64,000 nt of DNA from positions 29,795,600 to 29,859,599 of the forward strand of contig CM045762.1 in assembly GCA_025200525.1 (NCBI GenBank), written 5' to 3'. Positions 23,760-36,092 of this stretch are shown in pieces (positions within the stretch are counted from its first letter, which is position 1; each line of letters begins with the position of its first letter). Source of the DNA: Camellia lanceoleosa (taxonomy: Eukaryota; Streptophyta; Magnoliopsida; Ericales; Theaceae). A program made the position numbers and the translations under genes. Under the pieces are notes generated by a model. That model worked only from the letters and a program-made list of their open reading frames with translations, had not been told where the DNA came from and ran no database searches.

Positions 23760-24860
23760 CAAATCACACATCCCAAAGTTAACCCTACTACTCTTATCAA
23801 AAATGGGTATCCCAAACCTACGCCTCTCGATCTTCAATTCGAAGAAACCAATATTAGCAATCAATTTTCTGTTTTAGCTAAAAAATTATATGAATGGAAT
23901 ATAGATGGCCTTAGTGAAAATCAAATTCTTCAAAAATTAAATCATATGTCTATGGTTGCAAATAGTTACCTTAGTAATTATCCTGATTACACTCAACCTG
24001 AAATAGTCTCTTTATTTACCTCTGGTTTTACTGGTACGCTCAAATCTTGGTGGGATAAATATCTCACTTTAGATCTACGTAAATTTATACAATATGTTGT
24101 TCAATTTGATGAAAATGATATCCCAATCTTTGATGAAGATATAGGATCAAGTAAACCTGATGGTATTAATACTTTAATATTTACTATAGCCAAACATTTT
24201 ATTGGCACACTTTCTAATGTCCATTCTCGCATCCATGATCAGCTTAGTAATTTAACTTGCCCTACTTTAAGCGATTTTCGATGGTATAAAGATGTTTTTA
24301 CCTCTAGAGTCATGCTTAGAGAAGATTGTACTAAGTCATTTTGGAAAGAAAAATTCATTAATGGATTACCCAATCTTTTTGCCCATAAAATTCGAGATGT
24401 TCTTAGTCAACCTACTAGTATTATAGAATATGATAATTTAACTTATGGTGATATAATTAGTACCATTCAAAAAGAAGGATTAAAAATGTGCATAGACATG
24501 AAAATTAGTCAAAAAGCTGCTAAGGATAAACACAAAGCTAAATACAAATTAGAAAATTTTTACAAACAATATGGTTTACCTCCTGTTGCACCATCATGAC
24601 GCAAACATAATAACAAGAAATCTTCACACAAATACCCTGCTAAATATAAGAAGAAATATTCACCTACCAAATCACCTTATAAGTATTATGCTAAACCAAA
24701 AAAGAAATATCACAAGCAAACTAATCACTTTAAGAAGAAGTCAAAATCTACCCAAGATGTTACTTGTTCCAATTGTGGAAAAAAGTGTCATTATTTTAAT
24801 AAATGTAAACTTAAAGAAAAATTTAAGAATAAGCTTAATTAACTACAAATTACTGAAGAA
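23760..24860 (+). pseudogene. Viral coat protein with CCHC zinc knuckle, frameshifted
   Basis: The best open part is 23946-24597, with FTSGFTGTLKSWWDKYL near 24025, FWKEKFINGLPNLFAHKI near 24340 and a Lys-rich end; this is the core of a caulimovirid capsid protein. After a TGA at 24597-24599 the Lys/Tyr-rich nucleic-acid-binding tail continues, and a CCHC knuckle (CSNCGKKCHYFNKC) lies at 24765-24806 in another frame from the 24571-24876 open frame. The first Cys pair, the His and the last Cys have the C-x2-C-x4-H-x4-C spacing. The protein packages the viral DNA. It is broken here by stops and frame changes. Confidence 0.75.
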
Positions 24861-25214
24861 AATCAAAGTCAAATAAACTAACTAATACCCCAAATCAATC
24901 TCCTGTTCATTCTAGTCCATCATCCAGCGACACCACTATCTTGAGTGATACTTCTACTTATTACTCTCTCAGTGAGAATACTGATAGAGAGATTGATTAA
25001 GATGTAATGATACTTGCTGTAATGATACTTGTAAATAAATCAATGTTCTTAGTAAATCACAAGAAGAAGAAGATTCTTTAATAGAATTAATTAGTAAATT
25101 AGAAAATCCTGAGTTAAAAAGAAAATACACTAATAAGTTAAAATCTTTATTAATAAATAAAGAAAAAAAACCTCGTTTAAATATTATTAATAGAATAATA
25201 TTTAGAAAGATTCT
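24861..25214 (+). pseudogene. Viral segment after the coat protein, up to the insertion point
   Basis: Ser/Thr-rich then charged sequence: LSDTSTYYSLSENTDRE near 24945, and LIELISKLENPELKRKY near 25078. It ends at 25214, where the LTR-type element begins. It reads as the C-terminal acidic tail of the coat region and is resumed at 39706. Confidence 0.55.
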
Positions 25215-25956
25215 TGTGACAACCCTCACCTCTAATTAATGTTAATTTGTGATTAAGCATGATAAATAATTGATTAAGATGAAATCCTAAATTGATTACA
25301 TGAGTGTGTTGTTTTAATTGTGTTTCTATTTGTTTGTTACAGAATGATCTGTTCATGTTTTAATTTCGAATTGCGAATTGAAAGCCTTATGGCGACCGAT
25401 TCAAAAATTGATTTGTGTTATATGCTAATTAGGATTTATATGATTTTATGGTAAGTTTAATTAAAATTCGATTTGGAATGATTAAATTAGAATAAAAAAT
25501 GTTAAATTACTTTAGCTTGAGTTATTTACAGTTTTGCCATTAGTGGGTCTTTACAAGGCCATTTGCTTGATTCCTTATATGTTTGGCATCATCTACCTTC
25601 CACCTCCTTAAGCAAAAACGTGAGTGAGAGAGAGTAGGAGAAAATTTGAATTCAACAAGAGTTTTTGCTTGAAATTTAGAAGAATTGAAGGAAATTTTGA
25701 GGACTTGTCTACATTGCTCAAGGATTTGACTTAGGTGAAGTTTGATTGAGAAGCCTAGGTAAGAGCTCAACCTTTTAATCTTGTTATTGAGCCATCTAGA
25801 ACTTGTATATAAATGAAATAAGTGAATTCATGGGTTAATTGAGCTAGAATTTAAGGAAGTCAATTGAATTCATACATGCATGTCCATATCATGGAATTTT
25901 GAAGTTGTTTTCATGAAATTCTTACACACATGCCCATATTGTGGTTGTTCTCTAGA

Positions 25957-26310
25957 CACTACAAGAAATTGCACTTTTGGCGACTACTTTTGGCGACGAC
26001 GTCAATTTTTCATCGCCAAAAGTATACTTTTGGCGACACAGTGATCAATTTCGTTGGTAAAAGTATACCTTTACCGACGCAATTTGTTGTCGTCGCTAAA
26101 AAGGCATAACATTATTTTAGCGCCAAATTTTTTGGTTGGCGCCAAAATTTCAAAACTTTTACCTACGAGGCTTATGTTTTAGTAACACAATAAGCGTTGC
26201 TATTAGTGTGCTTACTTTTGGCGACGACAAGTTGGCGTGGGCAAAGAGTTAACCATTTAGCGACGATGACACTATTCGTCGGTAAAAGTTTTGCTAGTGG
26301 AATGATGTGA
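25957..26310. repeat. Left CACTA terminus and subterminal repeats
   Basis: About a dozen TTTTGGCGACG or CGTCGSYAAAAG words in both orientations follow the terminal CACTACAAGAAA. In CACTA elements such arrays bind the transposase. Confidence 0.8.
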
Positions 26311-26317
26311 TTTAGTG

Positions 26318-27225
26318 ATTTGTGTTTTTTATTATAATTTTTGAAAGAGTTTTAAAAAATTTAGTTACTGAATTGTAAAATTAAAATAATCATTGAATTA
26401 GATAACAAAATGCACCCATTGAGCCCAAACACACTCTTAAGTTGATATGACTAATTTGAGATAATTTAAACTTTTTCAAAGAAATATGGTTAGATTATCA
26501 ATTTCAATATGTTTGTTTTTATTTTCAGAAACTAGTTTCAAATTTTTTTTCCCTAAAAAACTAAAAAAAAAAATTGGGTGAAAAAAAAAACTTATTATTT
26601 TTGTATATTTTTATCTTTTAGGTCATAAATACTTTTTAAAATTTTAAAAATATAATTTTGATTTTTGTTGCTTTCAAATTATTTTTAATTTTATCAAAAA
26701 AAAAATCTAATTTTTTTTTTGTTTTTTTTTAATCTTTTAGGTGATAAATGCTTTTTAAAATTTTAAAAATATAATTTTGATTTTTATTGCTCTGAAATTA
26801 TTTTTAATTTAAAAAAAAAAAAATCTAAAAATTGTTTTGAATATTTTATTTTATTTATTTTTTTGGGTAGAGCAGGTAAAGAACAGCGACATTTCCCTCT
26901 TAAAAATTGATTTGTGTTTTTATTAAAACTTTTGAAGAGTTTTAAATATTCTAGTTATTGAATTGTAAAATCAAAGTGATTATTGAATTAGATCACAAAA
27001 TGAACCCATCAAGGCCAAACATACTCTTAAATTGAGATGGCTAATTTGAGTTAATTTAAACTTTTCTAAAGAATGTGGTTAGATTATCAATTTTAATATG
27101 TTTGGTTTTATTTTCATAAATTAGTTTAATTTTTTTTTCCTAAAAAACTATATAATAAAAAATTTGGGTGAAAAAATAAAAAATATACTTATTATTTTTA
27201 TATAATTTTATCTTTTAGGTCATCC
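26318..27225. repeat. Direct repeats inside the CACTA element
   Basis: A unit of about 320 bp (AGAGTTTTAAA.., then TGRTTAGATTATCAATTT, then TCTTTTAGGTCAT) occurs at 26318-26640 and 26920-27225. Between them a roughly 110-bp unit (CTTTTAGGTSATAAATRCTTTTTAAAATTT) is repeated at 26616 and 26735. A CACTACAATAAAA word at 27225 looks like the start of another CACTA end, but I find no partner. Confidence 0.65.
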
Positions 27226-27317
27226 ACTACAATAAAATTGATTTTTCACCAAACCACATCGACGACCTACAAGACACTGATAGTGGGTTCTAATCATAGG
27301 TGACATAGAAGAAACAG

Positions 27318-27560
27318 ATGGAGAAGAAAGACAGTGAATTGGTTGGAAGGGGAAAGGGTTCTTCAAACCCTTGTTCTTCAAAGTTCTACTATCAATTGAA
27401 TCGGTGGAGATTGAGAGGCAAACACGGTAGTCCCGAAGCCCTTTGGAGGTTCTTCAAAGCCATACGCTGTGTCGACGTACACAAAACAGAGAGAGGATCT
27501 TGCTGTGAGAGGCAAATGGTACTCTCATCTTTGCGGCAGCAAGACTAATTGGACGGTAAG
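27318..27560 (+). pseudogene. Exon-like captured sequence, unidentified
   Basis: An open frame from ATG 27318 (MEKKDSELVGRGKGSSNPC) runs 76 codons to 27548, and a GGACG|GTAAGG donor-like site follows at 27555. The base composition is clearly less AT-rich than the flanks, as in a 5' exon. I do not recognise the protein. It is the first genic sequence inside the left CACTA end and could be the start of a chimeric transcript. Confidence 0.4.
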
Positions 27561-27790
27561 GCACTCTTCTCATCTCTTCTCTCTTCTCTTCCTTGTTCCT
27601 AAAACCCTTGTTTCGGCTCTCTCTCGCTCTCACTCTCGCATTCGGTGTAGTTGGCGGTGTGATTGGAGTGGCTGTGGGTAATTTCACTCTACCTAAAACC
27701 CTAATCCAACAAAGAAAGAGAAAAGAATTTGAAGAACAATCAGAAAATCTGAAGGTATTTCTCTCTCAATTGATTATTTTTTAAACCCTC
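27561..27790 (+). pseudogene. Exon-like captured sequence with a predicted membrane segment, unidentified
   Basis: An open frame at 27593-27784 reads a hydrophobic helix (LALTLAFGVVGGVIGVAVG, about residues 10-28), then a basic/acidic stretch RKRKEFEEQSENLK. A CTGAAG|GTATTT donor-like site lies at 27752. It is flanked on the left by a CT-rich tract that could be an acceptor. It may be an N-terminal or transit-type exon of an organelle or membrane protein; I cannot name it. Confidence 0.4.
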
Positions 27791-30700
27791 CCTCTCCTGA
27801 AACCGTATTTTCTCTCTCTGAAATCGTCCCTCTTGTAAAATCCTCTTCTCTCTAATTTTTCCCCTTTTTTCTGTGTAGGGTTCTCTCAGAATTCTGATTC
27901 CAATCTTTCTTGGCTCTTACAGATTTGGTATTTTTACATTTGCTAAAATTTTATTTTATTTTGTTTTTTTATATATTTTAGTTGACAAGTAATGAAATAA
28001 TCGATGAATATTCTCAGGCATTGGGCTTTTTACATTGATTAGTGTAGTATTTTTTTTTTTTTTTGGAGAGAGGGGAGGGGGGGGAAGAACTCATTCATCA
28101 TTCTGAAGCTTCAACTATGAAAATTATAATTGTCCACAAATATAACCCAATTTCTTGACACCCTCACTTATAACACACGCACAGCCATTGCGTTGGCTGT
28201 ATCATCAAAAATGGACTTGGAAGGAAATTATTTTTATGAACATCAAAATTTGTAGTGGTGGACCAAAGCTTTCCCACCAACATGTCAATGCCATGAAAAC
28301 AAAATTAACAAGAGAGCTGTAACTGAAATAATCAAACATTCAATGCCCCCATTTGAAGATGACCAACAATCAATGCATTCCATTTTTTCTGAAAATTGAG
28401 GCCACTATATTAATGGCCTACACTTGATACATAGTGTCCTTTAGACTCTTGTTCACACTTGAAAACAGACCCCTAATAGCATGCAGTTTAAATTTTATTT
28501 TTAATATGCTTTTACCACTTCGTATGTTCTTGAATCTCAAGTTCTCCCTTTGGCAAGATTATGAATCCATTCTGAAATATTTTAAATACATATCAGGTTG
28601 ATCATTAAAGCAGTCTATCAACAATATTCTAGCGAAAATCAAAATGCTGATAATTTAATTCAGTGTAGCCCTTGCTATAACCAAATGAATAATTTTGTTC
28701 TTGTTGAAAGTGTCATCATAAGTGCTACCCACCAATAGCTTGCAGCCAAATGTATAAGTTTCAAACAACCAAGAAAAGTGTATAAATATTCTACGTAGGT
28801 TGATATTATCTATTGTTTTGATTGATTTTGATCAAATGGTTAGATTTTTATAATAACACAAATTGTTACAACTGACAAATGATTACACAGTTTTGTCAAT
28901 TCTCAAAGCCAGTTTGAATAATAGGGTCTGGGGCACATCATGTATGATTTCACTGAGTTACTGGTTTTGGTCTGCTTTAGGAATCTTTTTTACGAAGCGA
29001 AATCAGTTTTATCCTTCATATTCTATCATCAAGAGCTTCACTACTATGCACCATTCTCTCTTTTGTAAAATTTTCTGGTGAAATTCTGGAACTTCTGTCG
29101 TTTGGAGGTTCTTGAATGTTGTTTAAAGTTTTTCAGAGTTACATATTGATTAATGTGTCAATTGTGGCTTAGTTGATGTCAATGTGACTCGATTTTTTGC
29201 TTTGTCATCTTCTGTTTATTACTCTGATCCCTTGAAGTCATTTTGAGACCATGTTTTTCCATTTCACATATTTTATGTACATTTGTTTATTTAGGAATTC
29301 ATGGGAAGAAATCTCATCGCTTTGAATGTCATGTGAAAGTACATGGAGCAGGTGAGCAAATTTTTGTCTAGAAACTTGTTGTTATAGATGAAGTGTTCAA
29401 TTTATATAAAATTTCCGAAATATGCTGAATATGATGAGCATTTTGATGAAAAATTGAAAGCTTCATATCACTGTTATGCTGCAGTCAGTGATCTATTCTC
29501 TCATGGTACAAGATATTTTAATTTGGATCAAATGACTGTTATCCATCTGTTAATTATCATAGTTCTTTTTCTCTTAGAGCAGTATTGAATTGAATTTAAA
29601 TTATTGCTATCTTCACTATTTTTTTTGATGTAGGACAACATTATTGATGGGATTTTAGGCCTGTAGGGTTTTAGGGTTTATAACGGATGTAACAAAGGAA
29701 TTAGGATTTTGAAGTCTAAAGAAACAAGGTAAATTTTAGGGCTGTTCTGGGTTCTGTTAACAGTATCCTGGCTAGTTTTAGATTATTTAGGTTTGTTAAA
29801 TGAAGTTTGGATATTGGTAGAGGCATAATAAGGTTTGGTTATGGCTCTTAATGACTTGAAAGAGTAAAAAAATTAGAATAAAAAAAAAAAAAAAAAGGGA
29901 GGAAGAAGAAACTCTATATAATGCTTTAGGCATTGCACCTACTACTAAATTTCATCACACAATACCAAAGAGCTACAGTAGTCACTGGAAGTGATTTAAA
30001 GCTTATTCAATACTGAATTGGAGGCATTATGTGTGACACTCATGACGCAAACTGCACTGTCATCGGATAAGGGATTTGACCAGTAGATAGCCATGAGCTA
30101 CCAAAGGCCTACTTATATCAAGTGAAATGTGCATTTGGAAATATATGATTCATTTGAAAATCTCTCTTTAGCGAAAACATGGTATAATAGAACCTGCGTA
30201 ATCCTAGTGATACCATAAACCCATTAGAGCAAGTGCTTAAGTCAGAATATCATTCATGTGCTATTTACAAGTGGGTGTACATTTTGTACATAATTGGCCA
30301 TAATTCAAAGACATCAATACATATGACCTGATAATCGATTTCAAGGACCAACCGAAAGCATGTTGGAATAAAACTTGTGTAATCGTAGTGGTACCATAAA
30401 CCCATCAGAGCAAATGCTTAAATGTCGTTTATATGCTGTGTACAAAATGGGTGTAGATTTTGTACATAAGTGGCCATAATTCAAAGACCTCAATACATAT
30501 GACATGATCAATTTGAAGGACCCATTGGCCATACATATATACATCATAGCATGCACAATGTCTTCCATCTTGGTTTCTACTTTCTAGATCAATGAAATGA
30601 TCTCCTTAACTATGTACATAAATACATATAAACGCTTGACATCTTTTCTAAACTCCCATCACCTGAAAACTTTTAAGATGGAATGGTGTGAGCCAATGCT

Positions 30701-32307
30701 CAGGGATAATAGCATACCAAGTGCACAAAAGAATCTATATGGATATCATCATATACATGTACCAAAACAAAGCTCATTTATAAATTAAAGTTTATATATA
30801 AAATAGACTTCATATTCTGAACTAGAGTCCTTAGAGATTTTATAAAGATACATATAATGTTCTTTGCCAGGGGAAAACTGTATGATCGTGTATCATATAG
30901 TTAAACAAAAAGTCGTATGATGACCTCCCAGAATCCCTATAATGATGTAATGATATGAGGCCATCACAGCAGAACTAATACAAAGGGATATCCAAGCCAA
31001 CTACCAAAACCAAAACATATAAGCCACTTTTTTGCAAAGAAGGGTTAGATATCTCAGTTTTTCTTTGAATACATTGAATTTGGCACAATAGAGGAAATTG
31101 ATTCCTTTTTCCTTAGGTTTTTGTAAGTGCCCAGTTTGCTAGGATTTGCTTGACAAGTATGTAGTTTACAATATATTGATGTGGTTTGTTTTCTGCACTT
31201 AAATCGTGTCATTTTAAGCCTACTATAGTAATGCTTATACTAATTCTCTCTTTTTATCATGTCAGCTTGTTAAGCATATGCCATGGTCTTGCCCTTTCTT
31301 GTTCTTAATCTAGTAAGAGATGGACATGTCTAGGTCCAGTCCAGTTTGTTTCAGAGCGCAAGCTTCTTTTTTCTTTGAACATTGGCATTACAGTGTTATG
31401 TTCTATGTGTTGTTTAGGCATTTTGTTTTGTTCTTGTAGTTCTAAGAGATCACAACTCTGTGCAACACATGAAGGATTGCTGAGAAGTAATCATCATTTT
31501 CTTAGATCAAGCAACGCTAAAGTATTGTGAATTTAATTTTGAGAACTATTTCAAGCAAACTATATCTATTAACACTGTAAAAATTCATTTACTATATCTA
31601 TTCAGAGATATCACTTGATAAGGATTGGTGAGCTTATTAGTTGACCCTTTGCTTTGGTCCTTCATTTACTTTGATGTATTTTCATCTTTTAAATACCTGG
31701 ATTAATGAATGTTCTCTAGTATTCCAGGTACAGTTGGAAAAATGACGTTGGAAACTGTTGGTATTGGGACAAATGTTTGCATGAAAGAATCAGATATTCA
31801 ACCAAATTAAATGAAGTTTGTATATGTTGTTGGGGTTGTGCACACAAATCCATTCACCATTTATGTCTATAAGCTCTATCAAGAGCTAGATTCTCCATTG
31901 TTTTATAGGCCCTTGCTTAGTTCCTCATCAATTCAAGCCACATTCTTCTTGACCTTCTTGACATCTTTGTGTTGCCTTGTGTTAAAGTTAAATCACTTAT
32001 TACATCAAAATAAGAAGGAATAAAAGTCAATCCTAATAAGTTTTCACTATAATGCAGTCGCAGTCATAACTCACTTGAGAACCGTATAAATGTGTAGTCA
32101 TAGATTCCCTAGGGGCACCGCACTGGGGGCAGGAGGCGGGAGGAAGGGACTAACTAAATAAATTTTGGTTTATAAATTTACTTTTATTGGCAGTGCAAGA
32201 TTTTGGCTCCTATGTTTTCTATATATTCCTATCATTTCTTCTCCATTTAACCAAAAGATGCACACTGCCTGAGGATTTGTTATGACCATTGTTTTGATGT
32301 GTTGCAG
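27791..32307 (+). other. Captured intron-like DNA within the CACTA element
   Basis: Moderate AT content with T-rich, intron-like texture. Possible short exons: 29295-29351 (reads GIHGKKSHRFECHVKVHGAG before GTGAGC) and 31730-31809 (reads TVGKMTLETVGIGTNVCMK after a CCAG). Neither is identified. 30184-30354 and 30363-30530 are two diverged tandem copies of a roughly 178-bp unit (CCATAAACCCATYAGAGCAA, TTTTGTACATAA, GGCCATAATTCAAAGAC). Poly-T at about 28051-28065, an A tract at 29879-29897. Confidence 0.45.
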
Positions 32308-32876
32308 ACAATGTGCCATAGCTCGAGAGATGACAAAAATACATGAAGAGGTGGGTTTGTATTTTAAGTTATTTGCTATAGTTTCTCTTCTCTTTGATAA
32401 TTGTTGTTGGTTGCACATGGTTTTTCTAGAAATTCACTATGTTGCTGGTTATATACCCTGCAAATCTGGGATGCATTTATGAAGTCAGTGGTTTCTCCCA
32501 ATTGACACCCTTCAGAATATTTAGTCCCATCTTTTACTTGACTATAATACTACAATGATAGTCTTTTAATGACTTAGACGCGTTAGTATGTTCTGACAAT
32601 CATGGTTTGTAAGTGGATAAACATATTTTCACTGCTGGTCATGTCAGCATGTCTGCGGGTGGTGTTCTCTTTTGATTTACTAATATAGATCATGCCTTTT
32701 AGTTTTGGTGTGGAACTTTGGAAGAAGCCAAAGGAGCATTCTTGACTCGCCAACCAAAAGGAGAAATCACATTCTTGATTGAAGGAAAGGCAAATTGTGT
32801 GGTGGAAGCTCCATCCGAGTCTCAGCTTGAGAATGAACTGAGAGAGTTGATCTCTGGAGGGCAATGTCTTTCTTCG
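32308..32876 (+). pseudogene. Captured exons of a chloroplast-type RsmI 16S rRNA methyltransferase
   Basis: Two exons with correct splice sites. 32308-32350 (TTGCAG before, GTGGGT after) reads QCAIAREMTKIHEE. 32703-32876 (CTTTTAG before, GTATTG after) reads FWCGTLEEAKGAF, then TRQPKGEITFLIEGKA, then APSESQLENELRELISGG. Joined in phase 0 they match the C-terminal part of the tetrapyrrole-methylase-fold enzyme RsmI, which 2'-O-methylates C1402 of small-subunit rRNA; plants have a nuclear-encoded organellar version. The start of the FWRGTL motif here is FWCGTL. The N-terminal SAM-binding part (GTPIGNL) is absent from the window, so this is a fragment carried by the CACTA element, not a whole gene. 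Family assignment is from memory of the motif. Confidence 0.8.
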
Positions 32877-33876
32877 GTATTGGATTTTTTCTGTTTGCAG
32901 TGTATATTTAAATCTATTAAGAGTTGAAACTAATGGTTGCATTTGCAGGGTCACTTGCTGGCATCCTTCCCACTATATGTATCATTTCACAAGAATATGA
33001 AGGAAATTGATGTAGTGATGCTCATTTTGGACTTTTATTGGTCATTAGGAACTTATAATAACTACTAGTGTATAAGTGCTTTTATGAGTTTGCAAAGGGG
33101 TATTGTTTGTGAAACCAAAATGTTACTTAATCTTATCTGTTCTATGAGTAGGAATAGATTAGACTAGGTCAAGTTTAAACTTATGGCATAATTGGAGGGG
33201 CCGATTAAATCTAAGGAGAAAGGAATGTGCAATGTGGTATCATGCTTGCCATATAAAACTTCCCCTTCATTTTTCACTACTTCCACGTTACACATCACTC
33301 CAGAAGCACTTATTTATATCGATCCTAGTCTTATTCTATGGGAATGTCCTATGTTACATGGACTCGGCTACAAGTGCTAGGGGTGTATTTGTGTGTGTCT
33401 AAGTATTAGACCTTTGTAAATCTAAATCTAAGGATATAGGGATATGTATCCAAAAGAGGGATATGTATCCAACAGTTGGATATGAGAATGAGGACTCGTC
33501 ATGGACACATAAGGAGCAGCCTTGCCAAGCTCCATGTCTACTCTCTTTCTACTAAAAGTTACAAGGTGTAGGATCTATTATTATTATTTTAAATAAATAA
33601 ATAAATTACACACACTACTCTATTATGGAAGATGACATTTTTCATTTTTCTGGATGTTGAAATTTGGAAAACAGAAATGAGGTTTTCTGTTCTTTCAGGA
33701 AGATGGCATTCAAAGAACATACTTCAGGAAGCCAAATTGCTATTCAGTTACATGCTTCATGGTGTTGATTTGCTATTAGCATTTTGTGATGTCTTGTGCC
33801 AATGTAGCTATGCCCCGAGACATGCACGCAGAAACGTTTTTCGTGCTACTGATATTTTGTGATTTTAATCTTGCAG

Positions 33877-33999
33877 ATACCTTCCTGAACCAGATGATAT
33901 GCTAGTTTTGGATATTGCGTGCATGATCTATCTAAAATTTGTAGAGTACCCAAGTGCACTTCAGATTGCTCTATTTCCTGTGATGATCTGCTACGAAAG
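33877..33999 (+). pseudogene. Captured exon of 26S proteasome subunit RPN1
   Basis: After a TTGCAG acceptor at 33871-33876 the sequence reads YLPEPDDMLVLDIACMIYLK, then FVEYPSALQIALF. This is the conserved block of RPN1 (PSMD2/S2), the scaffold of the 19S base that receives ubiquitin-like shuttle factors. Next comes a shifted remnant reading SCDDLLRK, which in RPN1 lies about 14 residues further on, so an internal deletion has removed the bases between. A stop follows by about 34020. Only one exon of a roughly 890-residue protein is present. The upstream exon of RPN1 is not recognised. Confidence 0.82.
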
Positions 34000-34395
34000 T
34001 GTAGACTTGTTACATTCTTGCTAAATTTTGTCATCCATTTTCTGAATTCTTGATTCTTTTGTGTACTAGTTCTTGAATATCAACTTTCTTGCTATGAGCA
34101 TTTTGGTTTCTGTCTTTCGTCATCTGTTTGAAGTTAAAGTTGCTTCTTGTAATAAAGTTAGAAAAATGCTATAAATAAACAAATTTCTTACTTGATTTTC
34201 TTAGCCCCTGGACATAGAGGCATGGGTCCTGTATGTTTTTGTTGTTGTGGATCCCACTACCTTTGTGTCTAATGGTAAGAATATCTGGTGGAAAATCTGT
34301 TTATATATAGTGTTATAGTGTTACTTTTTAATTTATTTCTGCTTGTTTGGCTAGGTGAAAAATAATGCATTTTTCCTCTTCTTCTTTTTCCCTCT

Positions 34396-34431
34396 TTTTG
34401 TTTTGTTTTGTTTTGTTTTGTTTTGTTTTGT
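34396..34431. repeat. (TTTTG)n microsatellite
   Basis: Seven uninterrupted TTTTG units, followed by a C-rich tract (CCCCCCCCGC) at 34452-34461. Confidence 0.9.
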
Positions 34432-34620
34432 CCCCCACCAACCCCCCTCCACCCCCCCCGCTTTTCTTTTCGGGTGTGTTTTTTTAGCTGGTATAATACA
34501 TTCTTGGCAGGGATTTCTAGCCCTATCCCTTGTATATAAAGTTACATTGTAAAGTTTTATTTTACGTTTCTTATGCTTAAAACTTGAAACTGAATTCTGT
34601 TCCTCTGATTTTGAAAACAG

Positions 34621-34690
34621 GAGTATGGGGATTTCTGAAGCATTGCGAATGCAGATGGAAGTTCAGAAACGGCTCCATGAACAACTCGAG
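34621..34690 (+). pseudogene. Captured exon of a MYB-CC (PHR1-like) transcription factor
   Basis: A 70-bp exon with an AAACAG acceptor and a GTATGC donor reads MGISEALRMQMEVQKRLHEQ. This is the coiled-coil (CC) domain of plant GARP-type MYB-CC factors, where the signature is (I/L)(S/T)EALR(M/L)QMEVQK(R/K)LHEQLE, followed in the family by VQR.LQLRIE in the next exon. The exon ends exactly at LE|V as in PHL genes. MYB-CC proteins bind P1BS-like DNA sites in phosphate-starvation responses, the coiled coil serving dimerisation. Neither the MYB domain nor the next CC exon is seen nearby, so it is a lone fragment. Confidence 0.8.
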
Positions 34691-36016
34691 GTATGCCTTT
34701 GATACTCGGTATCCAATTGGGTAGTTACTGCTCAAGTTGGAGCTTCTATTGCTGGTCATTCAGATTATTGAAAATGCGCCTTCAGGAGCATATTTGGGAA
34801 TATATTTGATTTCATTGAGACCTTGATAATTTTGATATATTGCTTAGTTATCTTGACTATTCATTTCTCATGATAGTTGAATGAGAAGTTTATACTTGAT
34901 ATATTACTATAAGGTCATTTCCTCTTCTTGCAATTTTTGCTTCTGGGAACTATATATTTTGCACAATAAAAGTTAAGGTAGCTCAAACCGGTTACTTGAT
35001 TTAGTAAGCATAACACTTATTGCATAAACCGTTATTGAAGAAGTATCTAGCTTTGCTTGAGTTAGGCACGGTACTCTTTAACGCTTTTCTTTGTAATCCC
35101 TTATAATATAGAATCGAGAGTGAAATTTGAGCATGTCCAGTTGATGGTCAATAACAGGTCATGAGACTGCGATGAAGTACACAAATGAGCATGTCCAGTT
35201 GATGGTCAATAATGCACTTTGTTACTTGATTTAATTTCTTTTGTAATAAACAACATGCAAATTCTTTCATCAAAACTTCTAGCCTAGATTCTCCAAAGAA
35301 TCGCAATTGGCCTCACCAATGGGAAGAAAATATTGAACAAATTGGATTGATAAGCAATACAAAATTGGAAGCAAGTAAATATGACATGATCAAGGCGGAG
35401 ACTCTTGCATGACCCAAGTCATCTCCAAAGACTCGAGTGAAGAGAAGAAATCAAGAATCGATTAAGTATCGGTGACTCATTATTGCTTTTTTCGATAGTA
35501 ATTCATTTTGCAAGTTGAAATTAATACTCAAAAATGGAAAAGTCATCTTGGGCATGAGCACGAAGATTCTTTAGTTAACGACTCATTAGGAATTTCAATG
35601 ACATCCTCGGAGAATTTGTTGAGATCAGTAGAAAATAAAGCCATTAATGGGCCTGCTTTCTTGCCTTTAGAGAATTGGAAATAATAAATAATGAAATATT
35701 GATATTTGTGTTTGCCTCTGAGAAACCTTTACTTGGTATTATCTGTTGAGAAGGATGTCACTCCTAATGATCTCTCCAAGAAAATGAAATTTTTACCTAA
35801 ATTGTGACTGCAAAAGCCACATATTGTTTCCAAAATACATTCTTTTATGAAAGGTCTGACTACTTTGACTGAGTCTGCATTATATGAAAAAGGAACACAT
35901 GGTTATTTTTATCTAGATTACCGAGTCTTGTAGTATGAATAGTAAGGGGTTGTTTGGAGTATTCTAAATAAGATATCTTCAAAATTAATGGTAGTTGCTT
36001 TGTCTTTGGATTGTAG
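34691..36016 (+). other. Captured intron-like DNA
   Basis: No exon is recognised. A 26-bp word (GAGCATGTCCAGTTGATGGT..) is repeated at about 35129 and 35187. Confidence 0.4.
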
Positions 36017-36092
36017 GTGTATGAACTGATATTATCTCGGTTTGCAAATGAGGGTGGCTTGATTGGGAGCTCTCCAGCTGAAGTATCCAAAG
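36017..36092 (+). pseudogene. Captured exon, unidentified
   Basis: A 76-bp segment with an ATTGTAG acceptor and a GTAATT donor reads VYELILSRFANEGGLIGSSP then AEVSK. The clean splice sites and open frame argue for a real exon of a host gene. I do not recognise the family. No MYB-CC continuation is apparent, so it may come from a fourth source gene. Confidence 0.5.
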